From Ceratodon purpureus (Eukaryota > Streptophyta > Bryopsida > Pseudoditrichales > Ditrichaceae), in the NCBI GenBank assembly GCA_014871385.1, contig CM026424.1, positions 4,134,582 to 4,198,581 on the forward strand: a stretch of DNA of 64,000 nt, read 5' to 3'. Below are positions 44,070-55,987 of the stretch, in pieces. The translations under genes and the position numbers were made by a program. The first letter of the stretch is position 1, and each line of letters opens with the position of its first letter. The notes under the pieces were generated by a model. That model was not told the DNA's origin and did no database searches. It saw only the letters and a program-made list of their open reading frames with translations.

Positions 44070-44340
44070 TCGTCACAATGGGAATTCAGCACACACCAAA
44101 TTCACGACAACCCATACCTCGAGCATATGCACGAAACTTTGTAAGAAGCTCAGTTTCAACGCTTTCTGCTTGCTTCCGGTCGTCCACCTCGCAAGCACCA
44201 CAACTACAGGTGGTCTACCAGCCATCTCCACCACGAACTGCCGATGAGCCATTGCCATTGTCACCACCCCACCCCACTCTCCCTCCTCAACCCTAAACCC
44301 TAAACCCCAGACCGAAATAACCCCAATCTCCAAATCTTCA
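44070..44340 (-). repeat. Duplicated 5' block of copy B
   Basis: The partner of 34.84-35.24 kb. On the minus strand it can read EGEWGGVVTMAMAHRQF and LARWTTGSKQKA, then SFVHMLEV. An A-tract of about 18 bases lies just downstream on the plus strand (44051-44068). It marks the 5' edge of the 9 kb tandem duplication. Confidence 0.5.
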
Positions 44341-45261
44341 GAAACTACGCAACGTCAGCAAATTCAAACCCTGAAAACCGAAATAGAGTAACAACGAAAA
44401 CAAATTGATCACACACACAACCCACTGACAACATTCCTGGAATCAGGATCCATGTTCCATAAACCCCAAACCCTAATTACTTCAAACCAAGAAATAGACT
44501 GTGCACATGTGCAAACCTGGCAAATTCTTTCACCTGCTGAAACCCAAATGCGATGACACCATCGCAAACAAATCGGAGATGGCATCCTGATGTGTAAATC
44601 ACCGATGTAACGGAAACACTAGACACTGTGTCCGTCTATTGACAGGACTCAGACAGCATGGGTGGTTGCATGCATGCATGCACGCATGCATAAATTTTCA
44701 TGTCACGCCATTAGACAACATTTTTACTCCTCCGAAGTCGGTATTTTCTGGGCTTGTTTAGCCTTGTTAATGTGGAGCGTTTTATAGAACTAGGGGCCCA
44801 TGTCGTTGAGTACATTGACCGCAGCTTGGTTTGTCAACTCGACGGATTCCAACGTTGAACTGTCAAGTGAGATTGACCGAGTTGTATTGTATAATAAACA
44901 ACATTACAAATAACGAAGAAACTGTGGGGAAATCTTCTGTGAATTTAAATGAGTTTGTTAGATAAATTGGTTCAAGCATGGACGTAAGGATTTCTTTGCA
45001 TTGAACCTTAACTAATTCATATCCATTTTTACCATTCAGTTTAATTTTGTGATGCAATATTTTCTTTTTGATATCACTCTTATTTTCAAATCCAAAACAT
45101 GAATGTCTCTAATAAACCAATTTTGAGCAGTGAAAGCCTCAACTTTGAAAGGGACTTAGAAATTCACATATTTTTGGTTACTTTTTAATGAGATCCAACA
45201 TTCTAAAAAGCCGTTTTATTGAAATGATGTTATTCGATGGAATTGAAGGTGATTGCAAAAG
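44341..45261. other. Intergenic between the duplication and the small kinase gene
   Basis: It contains a short CATG-rich run (GCATGCATGCATGCACGCATG near 44670). No gene is recognised. Confidence 0.4.
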
Positions 45262-46454
45262 TCATGTAACCTTTGAAGCAGCGATTGCAAAAGTCATGTA
45301 ACCGTCACGGATCAAGTTACTCAGCTCTGTGTGGCAGTGCAAAGGAGATGGTCTGCAGCTGGGATTCTGATCTAAGCAGCAACCCTGAAGCTTGATTAGC
45401 TCTGGTACCAAACCCGATATTCCAGAAGTTTGGATTAAGTGTCCCAACCCCCAAATATCAACACAACAGTCGTGTCGTCCTGTAGGTGTCTCTGGAGCAT
45501 GAGTTTCACGGCACAGACTCTTGTGCGCCTCGGATTGCGGCGAAGTACAGGCTTCATCGAAATCCAAAAGAAACCACTCCTCGTCATGGTGCCCAATGTT
45601 TGACCACCGTATATCGCGATGCATGATAGACCTTTGGTGAAGCCAGACCAAAGCTTTGGCTACGCATACCAAAGCCTTGACCAACTCTAACACTAATGAG
45701 GTGTTACAAAAGTGATTAAGATTGCTGTGTCACTGCTGTGTCAACTTTGCATCACAAAATCTTTAGACTTGCTGTGTCAAATTTGCATAGTAAAAGTACT
45801 TAGATTTGCTAAGTCATTACTGTGTCATTCTTGCATGGCCACCAAGACATGAATTGGTCAAGTAAAAATCAAACTAACTAATGTAAGGAGTAGACAATCA
45901 ATCAAATACACTGATCGCAGTCAAAAACAATACAAGTGATATATATATTTTTTCATGAAGCTCTTACTTTTAGATTTTTCATGAACTTCAGAACATGTGG
46001 ATACATGTGTTTTCAGGAGCTTTCTAAAATAGACTACATCAAAATCTATGTGATTGCAAGCTGAGTGACCAAATAGTACATCAAGTTAAGCATAACTAAA
46101 GGCTGCAACGGCGATATAGTTGAAAAGCCTTAAGAATTCAGCCAGAACCCTAAAAGTATAGAGCCACAAAATTGAATGGCAAAACAACAAACCCTAGGTT
46201 AGATATGGAAACACACCTGCAGGAGGGTGGGAATGTACAAATCTCGTAAAAAGCAATTGCACCAAACCAACTCGGCCAGGAAGAACTTTTTTTAAAGAGT
46301 TCTCATCAGCAGCCGCAAATTTACTGGCTAGCGTGAATCCATTTCTTGCAAGCGGATCCAAATCAGTTTTTCTAAACAGATCCAACTCCTCCGACGATAG
46401 CTTGCTCCGCAAAATGCTCCGGACGACCTCGCGCTTGCGCTCGTTATCATCCAT
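45262..46454 (-). CDS. Small kinase-like protein (two exons) with intact HRD
   Basis: Exon 1 is 46454-46217 and exon 2 is 45692-45262; they join in phase to 222 residues. Exon 1 starts MDDNERKREVVRSILRSKLS and has no recognised domain. Exon 2 encodes a kinase C-lobe with MHRDIRWSNI at residues 103-112, LLDFDEA (123-125 in place of DFG) and VDIWGLGHLI. Substrate specificity is not readable. The Gly-loop and Lys are absent, so the kinase is incomplete unless further exons exist. HRDxRWxN with DFD occurs in atypical kinases of fungi, oomycetes and lower plants. A 31 bp direct duplication overlaps the stop codon (45250-45302), which may have altered the C-terminus. Confidence 0.65.
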
Positions 46455-47499
46455 TAGAAACAGTTCCTCGCCAAGGACGCACTACAAGAAGGCGTTGGCT
46501 ACGGCGAAACCATAAATGGATATATATTCTATGTATGAAGTTCACAACACAAATAATATGTATATAATATATTTTACAGCCTTCACTGCCTTTTTATATC
46601 ATTTCCACCTTGCCTACTTGCTTTCATTTTTAAGTTTATAAACTTAAAAGTACACTTATCGTTTACTTTATGAACTTAAAATACATGATCTTTTACTTTA
46701 TGGTCTTAAAAATACATGTACCAATCAATTTGTTTCTAAAATGGAAACTAGAAACTATTGCTTGACCTCAAAGTTATCTCCCTCCAAATTATGGTTCTTA
46801 CAAAAGTCCTTTTTTAGAAAGTTATAGGTAAAATTAACAAAGTCGGGAGCACAAAATTACATAACACTTAACACATAACACTTACTAGTCTTAATTTTAA
46901 GGGAGCAGAATTCTCCACAACATATATAGAGTTTTAACACTTATCAAGGTAACACTTATCGAGGTTTGACATTTATCAAGATGAACCGCGTTAAGAGATC
47001 TGGAAACCTGGAGCAACTCAGACGAGAAGACCAGCTGTGAGAGATGAGAAGCTTGAGTGACAAGGAGAGCAAGCTAGAGCAGAGAGCGGCGTTGCCAAAC
47101 CAAAGTGATCGAGAGTATGACACTGAAAGTCAGAGAGAGAGGGAACAAGATCCGAGTATCCGATAGAGACAAAGATGAACCAGAGCGGAAGTGAAAAGAT
47201 ATGAAAGCCAGCCTAGCACCGGGGCGAAGTCGTCGCGCGAAACCCTAGGCTGCCCACAATCATAGGATCTCCCAAATCGATCCAAGCCCTCCAATATTAC
47301 GTTCCAAGAAATAGAGATAAGAACTCCAATCTCCAATAACTTTACCTCAATGGCCACAAGACAAAGAGGTAAAAGAACAAAACTACTCACCCCTTTCGGA
47401 AATAGACACTAAACACTGTACATATAACTGTAACTGTAACTAGATTAAACTATAGTAATCAAGATAAAACTATTTATGGTGCGGGGTGTTTGGCGGAGC
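46455..47499. other. AT-rich intergenic region
   Basis: Short repeats of ACTTATCG and AACACTTA type around 46640-46970. No gene is supported. The last 300 bp is less AT-rich. Confidence 0.4.
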
Positions 47500-47765
47500 C
47501 ATGGGTGCTTTAATTGGGATTTTTGTGGGTTCAAGGTCTCCAAGCTGTGTAGTCCTAGGGTGCCTGATTGTGTAGGACGTTTGTGATCGTGTTGGTTCGA
47601 GTTCAAACCTCGACGAGCTCGTTTGAGCAGTACGCATTGCTTGGGGCTCTCTGTGAATATATGGCAGGAAAGTAGTATCAAGCACCCGCCCCCTATCCAG
47701 AAGCTGAGACTGAAGCAGTGCGCTGCGTGCGCTGCTAACAACAGTAGTTTGCACCACTACCCCCC
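47500..47765 (+). repeat. tRNA-derived SINE-like sequence, copy 2
   Basis: A plus-strand B-box (TTGGTTCGAGTTCAAACC at about 47589-47606) is followed by GAGCTCGTTTGAGCAG and a TTGCTTGGGGCTCTCTGTGA segment. It aligns with the minus-strand copy at 26.0-26.24 kb, and the adjoining LINE relic runs toward it from the other side. Confidence 0.6.
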
Positions 47766-47769
47766 CTCC

Positions 47770-48110
47770 TTTGTTTGTTTTGTGCAGGTTCAAGATTGGT
47801 GGGGAGGGCTTGGTGGTTTTCTAGTTTGCATTTATGTAGGAGAATTAAAGGGGCATGTTGTATGGCTATTATATTAATTGTTTTTAATGCGATTTTTATT
47901 TGTTTTTGGGTGAGTTTGAATGTGGTTTCTAATGAGGTCATTGATGGTATGTGGGTTGTGTCTTTAGCGCCTGAAATGATGTCTATGAGGGGGTTAACTT
48001 TCCAGCCACGGGCAGCTATTGAGTCGAGGGGGGGGTCACTCTTTATAAAAATTAAGGGGATAGGTGCGAACATGGGGTATTTTAAGGGAGGCTATTACTT
48101 AGTGATTTTT
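47770..48110 (-). mobile_element. 3' relic of the RLE-type LINE
   Basis: The minus-strand frame reads AARGWKVNPLIDIISGAKDT and THIPSMTSLE, then INIIAIQHAPLILLHKCKL and ENHQALP. It parallels the C-terminus of the LINE at 20.8-25.9 kb (TARGWKVDPLIVITAGARAT, INTIAIQYAMSILLHKRRI, ENHQPLP). It is truncated at its 5' side and is non-autonomous. Confidence 0.88.
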
Positions 48111-48872
48111 TTTTGAAGGGGCTATTATTACATAATTCTCTAATATATGTGTTTAAAGTGAGGGCTATGGGTTACAAATATAAGTTTCTGGTTTAGTTGA
48201 TTTATGGCACCCTATATTACTTATAATATGTATGTGGATTTTTTTTCATAACTTTTGATATAACATTCATCATCTAAACTATAATGTTGATACAACTTAC
48301 TTCACTAAAGACTTGAGAAATCATGTTGTTGATGTTTAAAAATGCCCATTGGATTGACAACTTCAAATTGACTAAGTCAAATCATTCAACAACTCATCTT
48401 TTAAATAAAAACTATTTCATCGTTATGTAATATCACATGTTTTTGTTAGGACAATATTTCTTCATTTAAATTATTTTTAATTAAAAGATATTAAAGATAA
48501 TTTCATTTTAGTAAAGTGACAATGAGAAAATTATAAATACTAATAGGACTTAATATAAGAAGCCAAAAAATAAAAAAACAAAAAATAAAAAATAAAAAAA
48601 CAAAAAATAAAAAATAAAAAAACGCTTTTGCTAAAAAATGGATGTTGTGTATAATTTATGATTAATTTTTACAAAAACAGTATTTTCATTTAATTCATGA
48701 TTCCTTTGTAACTATAAATCAAAATAGTAATAACAAATTCAAGGCATTGAAACATAATTATTCCCTTGTATCTTATCTAAATTAGAATCTTTGACAAATT
48801 TTTCATATATTTAAACACATAAAAGTAATTATCACGAATATGTCATTAATCCTTTTAAAGTGTCAATCCACT

Positions 48873-48918
<46 letters not shown>

Positions 48919-49592
48919 TTAAAAAAAATTTAAAAAATTTTTTTAAAATTTTTTTTCAATTTTTTTTTAATTTTAGATGAAATTTGTGCACAATTATTCT
49001 AATATCCAATAAAAATCAAATAAAAAAAGTTGAATTATTGAGATGGTTTTTTTTTTTTATTTTTATTTTATTTATTTTTTTTATTTTTTAAGTTTAATTC
49101 TTTTGACACTATACTATACTATCTAATTTTTAAAAATAAATTAAACCATATTGTAGATGTAAATGATTCAAAATGGATATTAATTAGTTAGGATAAAATG
49201 CACATAAATGCTTACATCATTGCTAGAACCAATCTATCTAACACTCATTTAAATTCACAAAGGCTTTCTATGCAATATGTTTGTTGTTTGCAATGTTAAT
49301 TCTATGTAACGCTCTACGTTATCAAGGCCACTGATGAGACCTTGATTTTCTCTATTATTGGAGGAAGGCTGAATTTGAAAGTGTCATGACTTGCTTCAAG
49401 ACGAGGTAGTCTATCTGAGCAGCTGCAAATCTCATTTTGAATTGCAGCCTATATAGAGTCTCTTCACCTACCGCCGTTCCTCCGAGCTATTGAAAATGGA
49501 GTCTCTATTAGAGTCGTCGCGGTTTCATGTGTTTTAGCTCCTAAGAACGGCGCATGCCTTAATATGCGTGATGTTCTATGATTGGTCGAGAC
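48111..49592. other. Very AT-rich region
   Basis: Low-complexity A/T DNA with AAAAAATAAAAAA runs near 48570-48630 and an (AT)n tract at 48876-48915. No gene is supported. Confidence 0.5.
48876..48915. repeat. (AT)n microsatellite
   Basis: About 20 uninterrupted AT dinucleotides followed by long T and A runs. Confidence 0.95.
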
Positions 49593-49660
49593 CATTTTAG
49601 CTCAGTTGATAGAGTACAACTTCTGATAATTACTAAAGTCTAATGGCCAGTTTATACTTA
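49593..49660 (+). repeat. tRNA-like A-box sequence, probable SINE head
   Basis: CATTTTAGCTCAGTTGATAG matches the D-arm/A-box of plant tRNAs (TAGCTCAGTTGGTAGAG). The 3' half is not foldable as a tRNA, and a GGGCCGGCCC segment follows. It is probably a degenerate SINE or tRNA pseudogene. Confidence 0.5.
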
Positions 49661-50070
49661 GAACTCGATTGAGGGCCGGCCCAATCTCTTCAAATTTCAA
49701 CCAATAGGATCGCTCAATTTTTTCAAATTGGGTCGAAGGGCTTTACACTAGGGCCCGACCGAAATCAAAATATATCCTATGTAGCATCCTACATGGCATT
49801 GTTTTGGCGCCGAAATATTTCGGTCTTATTGATGCAATTGGAACAGGGTTTCTCATGATCCAAACTCTCAAATTGGGCTGAAATTGAAGCCATGACTAGA
49901 GCATTCCGGCCCACCTTTAGGCCGACCCAAATAGCGTATAAAGCGGATTTGATTCACCTCTGTTTAGATCAACCCACGATCAAGTGACACTTGGCGGTGA
50001 CATGACGGTCGGTCCCCCGGCCTGCATAGTTTTTATTGAGTATTTTTGTATCTTCCTTTTGTTTTAGCCG

Positions 50071-50146
50071 CGGTGCGGATTTAAAAGCTAGTTGAGTGCA
50101 AGGCTCTTAACCTCGTGATCAAGGGTTTGAGCCCCTTGGGTGGTGA
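50071..50146 (+). pseudogene. tRNA-Lys(CTT)-like pseudogene or SINE head
   Basis: GCAAGGCTCTTAACCTCGTG is almost identical to the anticodon arm of plant tRNA-Lys(CTT), with CTT in the loop. It continues with AAGGGTTTGAGCCCCTTGGG, a T-arm with a changed B-box. The D-arm (AGCTAGTTGAGT) is shortened and the acceptor ends do not pair, so it is unlikely to be functional. Confidence 0.65.
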
Positions 50147-52270
50147 TGAGAACAATCTGTCTTTACTTTTGCATTTGATAAGATTTTAAGTGTACAAAAT
50201 TTTCAATTTTTTCTCAATTTCTCATTTTTTGTGGTGTGGAGAGCAAGTGTTTTGTTCAAAAATGTTAATTCAATATCCAATATATTCTTTTAGTAGACTT
50301 GTTGTAGATGATATAGATCTAACTTTTGTTTATCCATTCTAAAGTTGTTTACTTGGATTTGGATTTAACGGTGTAATGTAACCATACTATTCAATGATGT
50401 TAAAGGCTAGGGTTTTTATTTGGAAATGTTGGGATCATTTGTTGGATAACAGTAAAGTTTGGTATCTTAATACCATCAATGCTTTCCAGGAAGTTGTCAA
50501 GGCAAATGGATGTTTACTGTTTTATAACTATCTAAGTTGACTATAATATAGATCAATTTTGAATCTAGTATTGTCAACCATTTTGGAATCATAAATCCAA
50601 AACGTAGAAACTATGTATGGATGATGGAATCTTAATTCTTACCTTGATTTGATATTAAAACCTCTCTTAAAGTTCTATATAAGATATCATGGCATAAGAT
50701 GATGAATTTTAAACAATTCATACTACTAATAGATCTAAACATAATGAATGCCTATGACTATACAAACGATGTATCTTTTGAATTCTCATATTTCACCATG
50801 AAACAAAAGTTACAGTCTATAGCCACATTCATGATGCGTACTAAGTACCTATTTAGAGAATTAATTTTTTTGTTTACAATGCGGTGTATGATTGGTGTAT
50901 TTTGGTATATATACTTATCTTTTCATCTTAACATAATTCCATTCAAGCCTACCAAATTTTAGTTGAAAGAATATAGAACTCCATTTTTGATAAATATTTA
51001 AATTCAATTTCTATGGTTTAATATGATATATATATATATATATAATTATTGGTGTTGAACTTTTAAAGTTTGATTCTTGATGTATGTAGGGAACATCTAT
51101 ATGCAAATCTTTTCCTTTGCAAGTGCCTCCAGAAACGTTTTACAATGCCTTATATAGACAATGTTCCTTCTATATATCCCTTGTATAGAAATTTTAATAT
51201 GAATGTGATAAAGTCAAATTGTTATAACAATAAATATATCTTTATTATAATTAGAATTTTTTCATTTTTTCTTCATGTGGTCACTAAGTTCATACATTTG
51301 AGCATGATGGTATACTACTTTGTCAAATGACTCAAATCTTATTAAAATATAAATAAATTTATATATATTTCACAAATTTTGGTCACTTAACACCTCATAT
51401 TGAGCTCTTATGAGTCTTATCAATTCATATTCTTCAAAGACAATGAGATTTTTTTAACATGAAAGATGTGTCTATAAATGTTTCCTACATATCTCTGCAT
51501 TTGAAGTAGAAAAAGTCATTACCAATTGTTTGCAACAAAACATAATGCAAAACCTTAAAAATTTACTTTAAAAATTCACCAAAAATAGAATTATGTTTGT
51601 TTGAAATTGAAATTTGGAATTCTTGATTGAAAGAGTACAAGGAGGTAGTGACTAGAATGTAAGACAAAAAATTCCAATATTGTTCTATACTCAAATAGAT
51701 ATTTTGTAAGCATTATGTACTTGAGTATATAATTGGTATTTTCTAGTTCATGTACCATAAATGTCTATTGCAGCTCCTCTCATGGCACATGAACTGCGTT
51801 CAAAAGTTACTACCCTATTAAGTTGAAAGGAGTATTTGAAGTTTGTATAGACTACTAACCTATTATAGATTTTTTTTAAAGCCATCAGAATATGATTTAA
51901 AATCCTATACTCACTCTAAATAGTCTATAGTAAAGGAAAACTAGTTTTGAAAGTGTAATAATGGCAAAAATTGTCATCCTTGAATTTAAAGAAGAAAAAC
52001 TTTGGTCTCTAAAAACATTGTAGTGAATTAAGTGTCTCTTTGTTTCACCACTAAATCTAGGTCCTTGGTACAAAGTATTGAATTTAAAGTCTACAAACCT
52101 CTTATACGCTACTATGAAGAGACCACAAAGTTCTTCCATGCCTCCAAGTTATTTGGAATAAAAAAGATAGTAGAATGGAGCAGAATTCATAGTATCTTTT
52201 TAAATTCAAGACGGCATGAAGGATAATTTTATTGCATGTCGAATATGATTGGACTGTTGATGCATTCCAA
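50147..52270. other. AT-rich intergenic region
   Basis: A 2 kb stretch with no supported gene. Short open frames at 50699-50962 and 51070-51330 are Phe/Ile/Tyr-rich as expected from random AT-rich sequence. Confidence 0.5.
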
Positions 52271-52271
52271 A

Positions 52272-52398
<127 letters not shown>

Positions 52399-53637
52399 CC
52401 TACTGAGCATTGACCTATTATTGCCTTCAAGTATGGTGTGGTATAGACTTTTTTGAATTTTTGTAGAAATTGCCTTTATAATAAAATAGTAAAAAAAAAC
52501 TAATTTAAAATGAGTGCTAAGTGTGAAATGATAACAAGACTCAAAATTGATTAATCAAAAGGGGGGGAAAAAAAAAAAAAAAAAAAAAAAACTCTCAATG
52601 AACTTAAACAATAACAATACATTAGTGGAAATATGGGGTCTACAACGGGCCTTTGGGTTTCCCACGTGCCTCAAAATTTGGCCATGCCCGTGCACTTTCT
52701 CCGCTGGCACCAATGGTCCCAGCAGGTCGCCAAATCGGCGTTTAGGGGGTCCAGCCAGTAGTCGCGCAGAAAGGCTTGTGTCCCCTCGCGCGTATATTCC
52801 CGCAAGTCTTGAGCGGAGCCTCTAAGCGCACGGAATCCGAGCAGGGAGAAGGGTGTTAGCACTGGTGGGCTTTATAAATTCCTGCAAAACTGAATCAGTT
52901 TGGCCACCTACCAGAATCGAAGTGCTGCTCCCCCTTTGAGATGCAACGTGCAGAAGGTGTTGATGTCGAAATGCTGCCAACAGTCATTCCGAACCTCATG
53001 CGTTCCTATGAGAGAGTTGTCGCAGTTGCGTTGTCAACCAGGATGGAGCGGTGGAGGCCTCCAAAGGCTTCATCAGGTTTTTCAATTTGGGTTGTGGGTG
53101 GTCACGCATTGTGCAATAGAGATTTAGGGTTTAGCTGTAGTGGTCTCCCAAACGCTGCCATCGGTCTTGCATCTACATAGGTTGGAGAGAATACCTGAGT
53201 TGGAAATTGGGGTTTCGGGATGAGGTTTAGGGTAGCTCGTACCTCTCTTGCGACGCCGTGGACGTCGGATTTAGCCGTTCGTGATGGCGGAGGGTGTGTT
53301 GACAGTATGTAGTTCTCGCGGTTGATGTCAGCGACGACAACATTTGTAAGTTTTTGAATTCACAGTTGAAAATTTCGTGCATTCTAGTGGTATGGCTAGA
53401 CGGCCAAACTCCCTCGTACAGAGTGTCATCCTGCATAACACTCAAGACTTGGAGGGCAACTGGATCCCCATGAGGGTGGATCGTGATTAATGGGTTATGC
53501 TGCAACCAGCGTCGGATGGGCCTTGGGGTAGAGAGGCAAGGCGGCATGGTGGAGAAAATTTTTGGGGGGCCTTCAAAGCGCAGATCTGAGATTTCTCGTG
53601 GATCTCCACGGAGCATGGAGCATGCGACCTCGATAAG

Positions 53638-54360
53638 GTGCTTGTGCAACATGCATATCAGCCAAGGCATCTACGCTTGGATCCCGCGGAGGCAGCAACC
53701 AATTCGGGTATGGCAAACTACCTGTACTCGTTGCTTTCGGAGGATTGGGTACACCCCGCATCTATCCTTGGTCCCATTCTTGTGCTCCATGTCGAGATTA
53801 GGGAGGCAACACGGAATCGACAGAGCCACGCGGAGTTGGTGGACATGGGTACATTCTTCTTTGGTGGTCTGTATTTGCCTCTAACAGGTGACACGCTGTA
53901 TGGGAAGGTTGAAGCACTCCTGCTTCCAGGATTCAATGATGTGGAGTGGCCTTTGCCAGACATGCACACATCTGAGGCGTTAAGAACAAAGCTCACTTTC
54001 GATTTTGCAAATGCTATGAAAGCAACAACTGCTAGCAGCTTCGTCCACCAGCAATGGTTTATGCCAATCCATGTTATGGTTGATTTGTTTGCGGTAGCTG
54101 CTGACAACATTAGGCGGACACCTACAATGTTTGTTTTGAATAGTCCATCTGAGGCTCTACTAAGCAGTCTGATGAACCCAGGGTGGAACAAGAAGTTCCA
54201 CATTGGCCAAGATGTCATCAAGTGCGTTGCCGACAGGACCAGCGTTGTCTTCCGCTATCATGTGGGAAGACAACATTATACACCAGGTTCATGTATACAA
54301 GGTATAGCGGGGCTGCCAACAGTAAGTGGGAAGCAATGGATCACCTACCAGAGGAGGTGA
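53638..54360 (+). CDS. 240-codon ORF of unknown product
   Basis: An open frame with no ATG at its 5' end; the first internal ATG reads MANYLYSLLSEDWVHPASIL. It has mixed composition and reasonable codon use, including ILGPILVLHVEIREATRN, FFFGGLYLPLTGDTLYGKVE and FADRTSVVFRYHVGRQHY-like segments. No domain is recognised. An open frame also exists on the opposite strand. It could be an exon of a larger gene of the surrounding block. Confidence 0.4.
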   Translation: MLVQHAYQPRHLRLDPAEAATNSGMANYLYSLLSEDWVHPASILGPILVLHVEIREATRNRQSHAELVDMGTFFFGGLYLPLTGDTLYGKVEALLLPGFNDVEWPLPDMHTSEALRTKLTFDFANAMKATTASSFVHQQWFMPIHVMVDLFAVAADNIRRTPTMFVLNSPSEALLSSLMNPGWNKKFHIGQDVIKCVADRTSVVFRYHVGRQHYTPGSCIQGIAGLPTVSGKQWITYQRR

Positions 54361-54479
54361 TGGTAGAAGTGTCTTGTATGTTTAGGGGGAACCTGCTGCC
54401 AACATTCGAAGTTGGCAAGGGCTGGCCAGTATCCCACCTGTGACACAAAATTGCAATGGCACTAGGAGCTGACGTACCT

Positions 54480-55760
54480 GGATAGTACAACCTGGTTATG
54501 ATAGAGGCCAACGATGTTCGTGAGAAAAAAGTACGAGTCTAGGCGAATTCTTCGTGTCGTTTAGATGAGTTGGGAATTGGCTGTTGAGAGCTCCTTGCTG
54601 CCAGCAAACAAAAATGACAGGATTTGTTGAGTGCAGATCAACCAGCGCCATGAGAGACACCTTACAGCTGCGGATGTCACGGTTTCCAAAAGGATCAAGA
54701 TTGTGGAGCTGTAGGAAAAGTGATTTTGGGGATGAGTAGTTACAATGTGTGGGATGTCATTAGGTTCTTCGCCAAGTCGTTAGTGAGTTCAGGTAGTGGT
54801 TTCGCTTACCATTCAGGACTTTCTGTGGGACTTCCTCTATTAACGTGTTATATACGGCAAATTTGAAGGACTCGTGATCTACGTGCTGCCAGCGGAAATA
54901 AAAATAAAAAACAGATGCAATTAAGAAATGAATCCTAGGATGCAAATGAAAAATAAAGTAAAATACAAGAAGTCTAAAGAATGGCCGGGGTTTCAAAGAG
55001 CCCGGGTCTGAAGAGGAAAATTGCTTAGAACTTGCAATGGCGCCATTGATGGTGGAGCCTGCTGCTAGCGCAAAATAAGAAATAAAAACAATTGCAAATA
55101 AGAGACCAAATCAGTTGCAAACAGAAAATGGAGTTTGGCACTTGACAAATATAAAGTAATTAATAAGGAATGTAAAGTTTGCCATTTTGGTCGTAGAGGT
55201 TGGCTCCTTTGTGAACTTGGTGCTCTGAACTGGCAGTGGCGGGCACAATGCAGCCCTTGCTTCCAACGCAGATAAAAAAAAGAAAAGTTGCAAATAAAAA
55301 AAGAACCACGGTTGATTATAATAGAATAAGATAAAAATAAAAACAGCTGTACATAAGAGATGAAGTAGATCGCATATGGAAAATAATAACAATTGCAAAT
55401 AATAAAAGGAACCATGGTTGCGATTAATGAGATAAGAAACAAAAGAACAAAAGAACTTGCAAATAAAAAATGCAACATGGTTGCATATAAGAAGGGAAAT
55501 ACAAAGGGAAGAACTTCGAAGACGGCCATGGCTCTTAAATAGCGTGGGCTTGAAGAGATAAACAAGTCGAAAGATAAAATGGCGGCTAAAATGCAGCCCT
55601 TGCTATCGGCAGTCTACAATAAAGAAGAAATACACTTGCAAATAAAACAGAAGAGTTACGAGAATGCCATTTCTTTCAAAGAGACATGGCACTCCAGAGG
55701 CAAATTGTTTTTAACTTCGGAAAAGTTTGAGAAAGGTGGCCCATAAAAGTCCAGACCTAC
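54480..55760 (-). repeat. Tandem exon/intron-like modules with shared splice-acceptor sequence
   Basis: On the minus strand four or five units share a T-rich tract with TTTATTTGCAA and an end such as CGCTGGCAG or GCGCTAGCAG, followed by CAAGGGCTGCATT or CAGGCTCC. A GC-richer piece then carries TCTTTGAAA-like and CCATGGCC or CCGGCCATTCTT segments and AGTTCTTC. They look like introns with one common 3' end alternating with short exons. One convincing exon is 54890-54810 (HVDHESFKFAVYNTLIEEVP). Tandem duplication or introner-type insertion are possible. Confidence 0.5.
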
Positions 55761-55987
55761 AGTCGCTACCAGCAAAGCCCTAACCCGACCTAGAAAACTG
55801 TCCAAGGTGGGAATCTACTCCACGGTTGCATTAGTGGCAATTGGCTCAACAAGGCTTGACAATCCCTCCATGTTGGTGTCGTCCTCGTTCTTCTCACCTC
55901 CACCTGGTCTTTGCGTGGTGGCGGAGGAGTCACGGTTCCCATCTCCGGATAGGGCTGCCTAGGTCTCACGAGGAGAGACCTGCGTGG

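Noticed and set aside
50699-51330. Two open frames of 86-87 codons
   Set aside because: Phe/Ile/Tyr-rich composition, no domain and no splice context in very AT-rich DNA.
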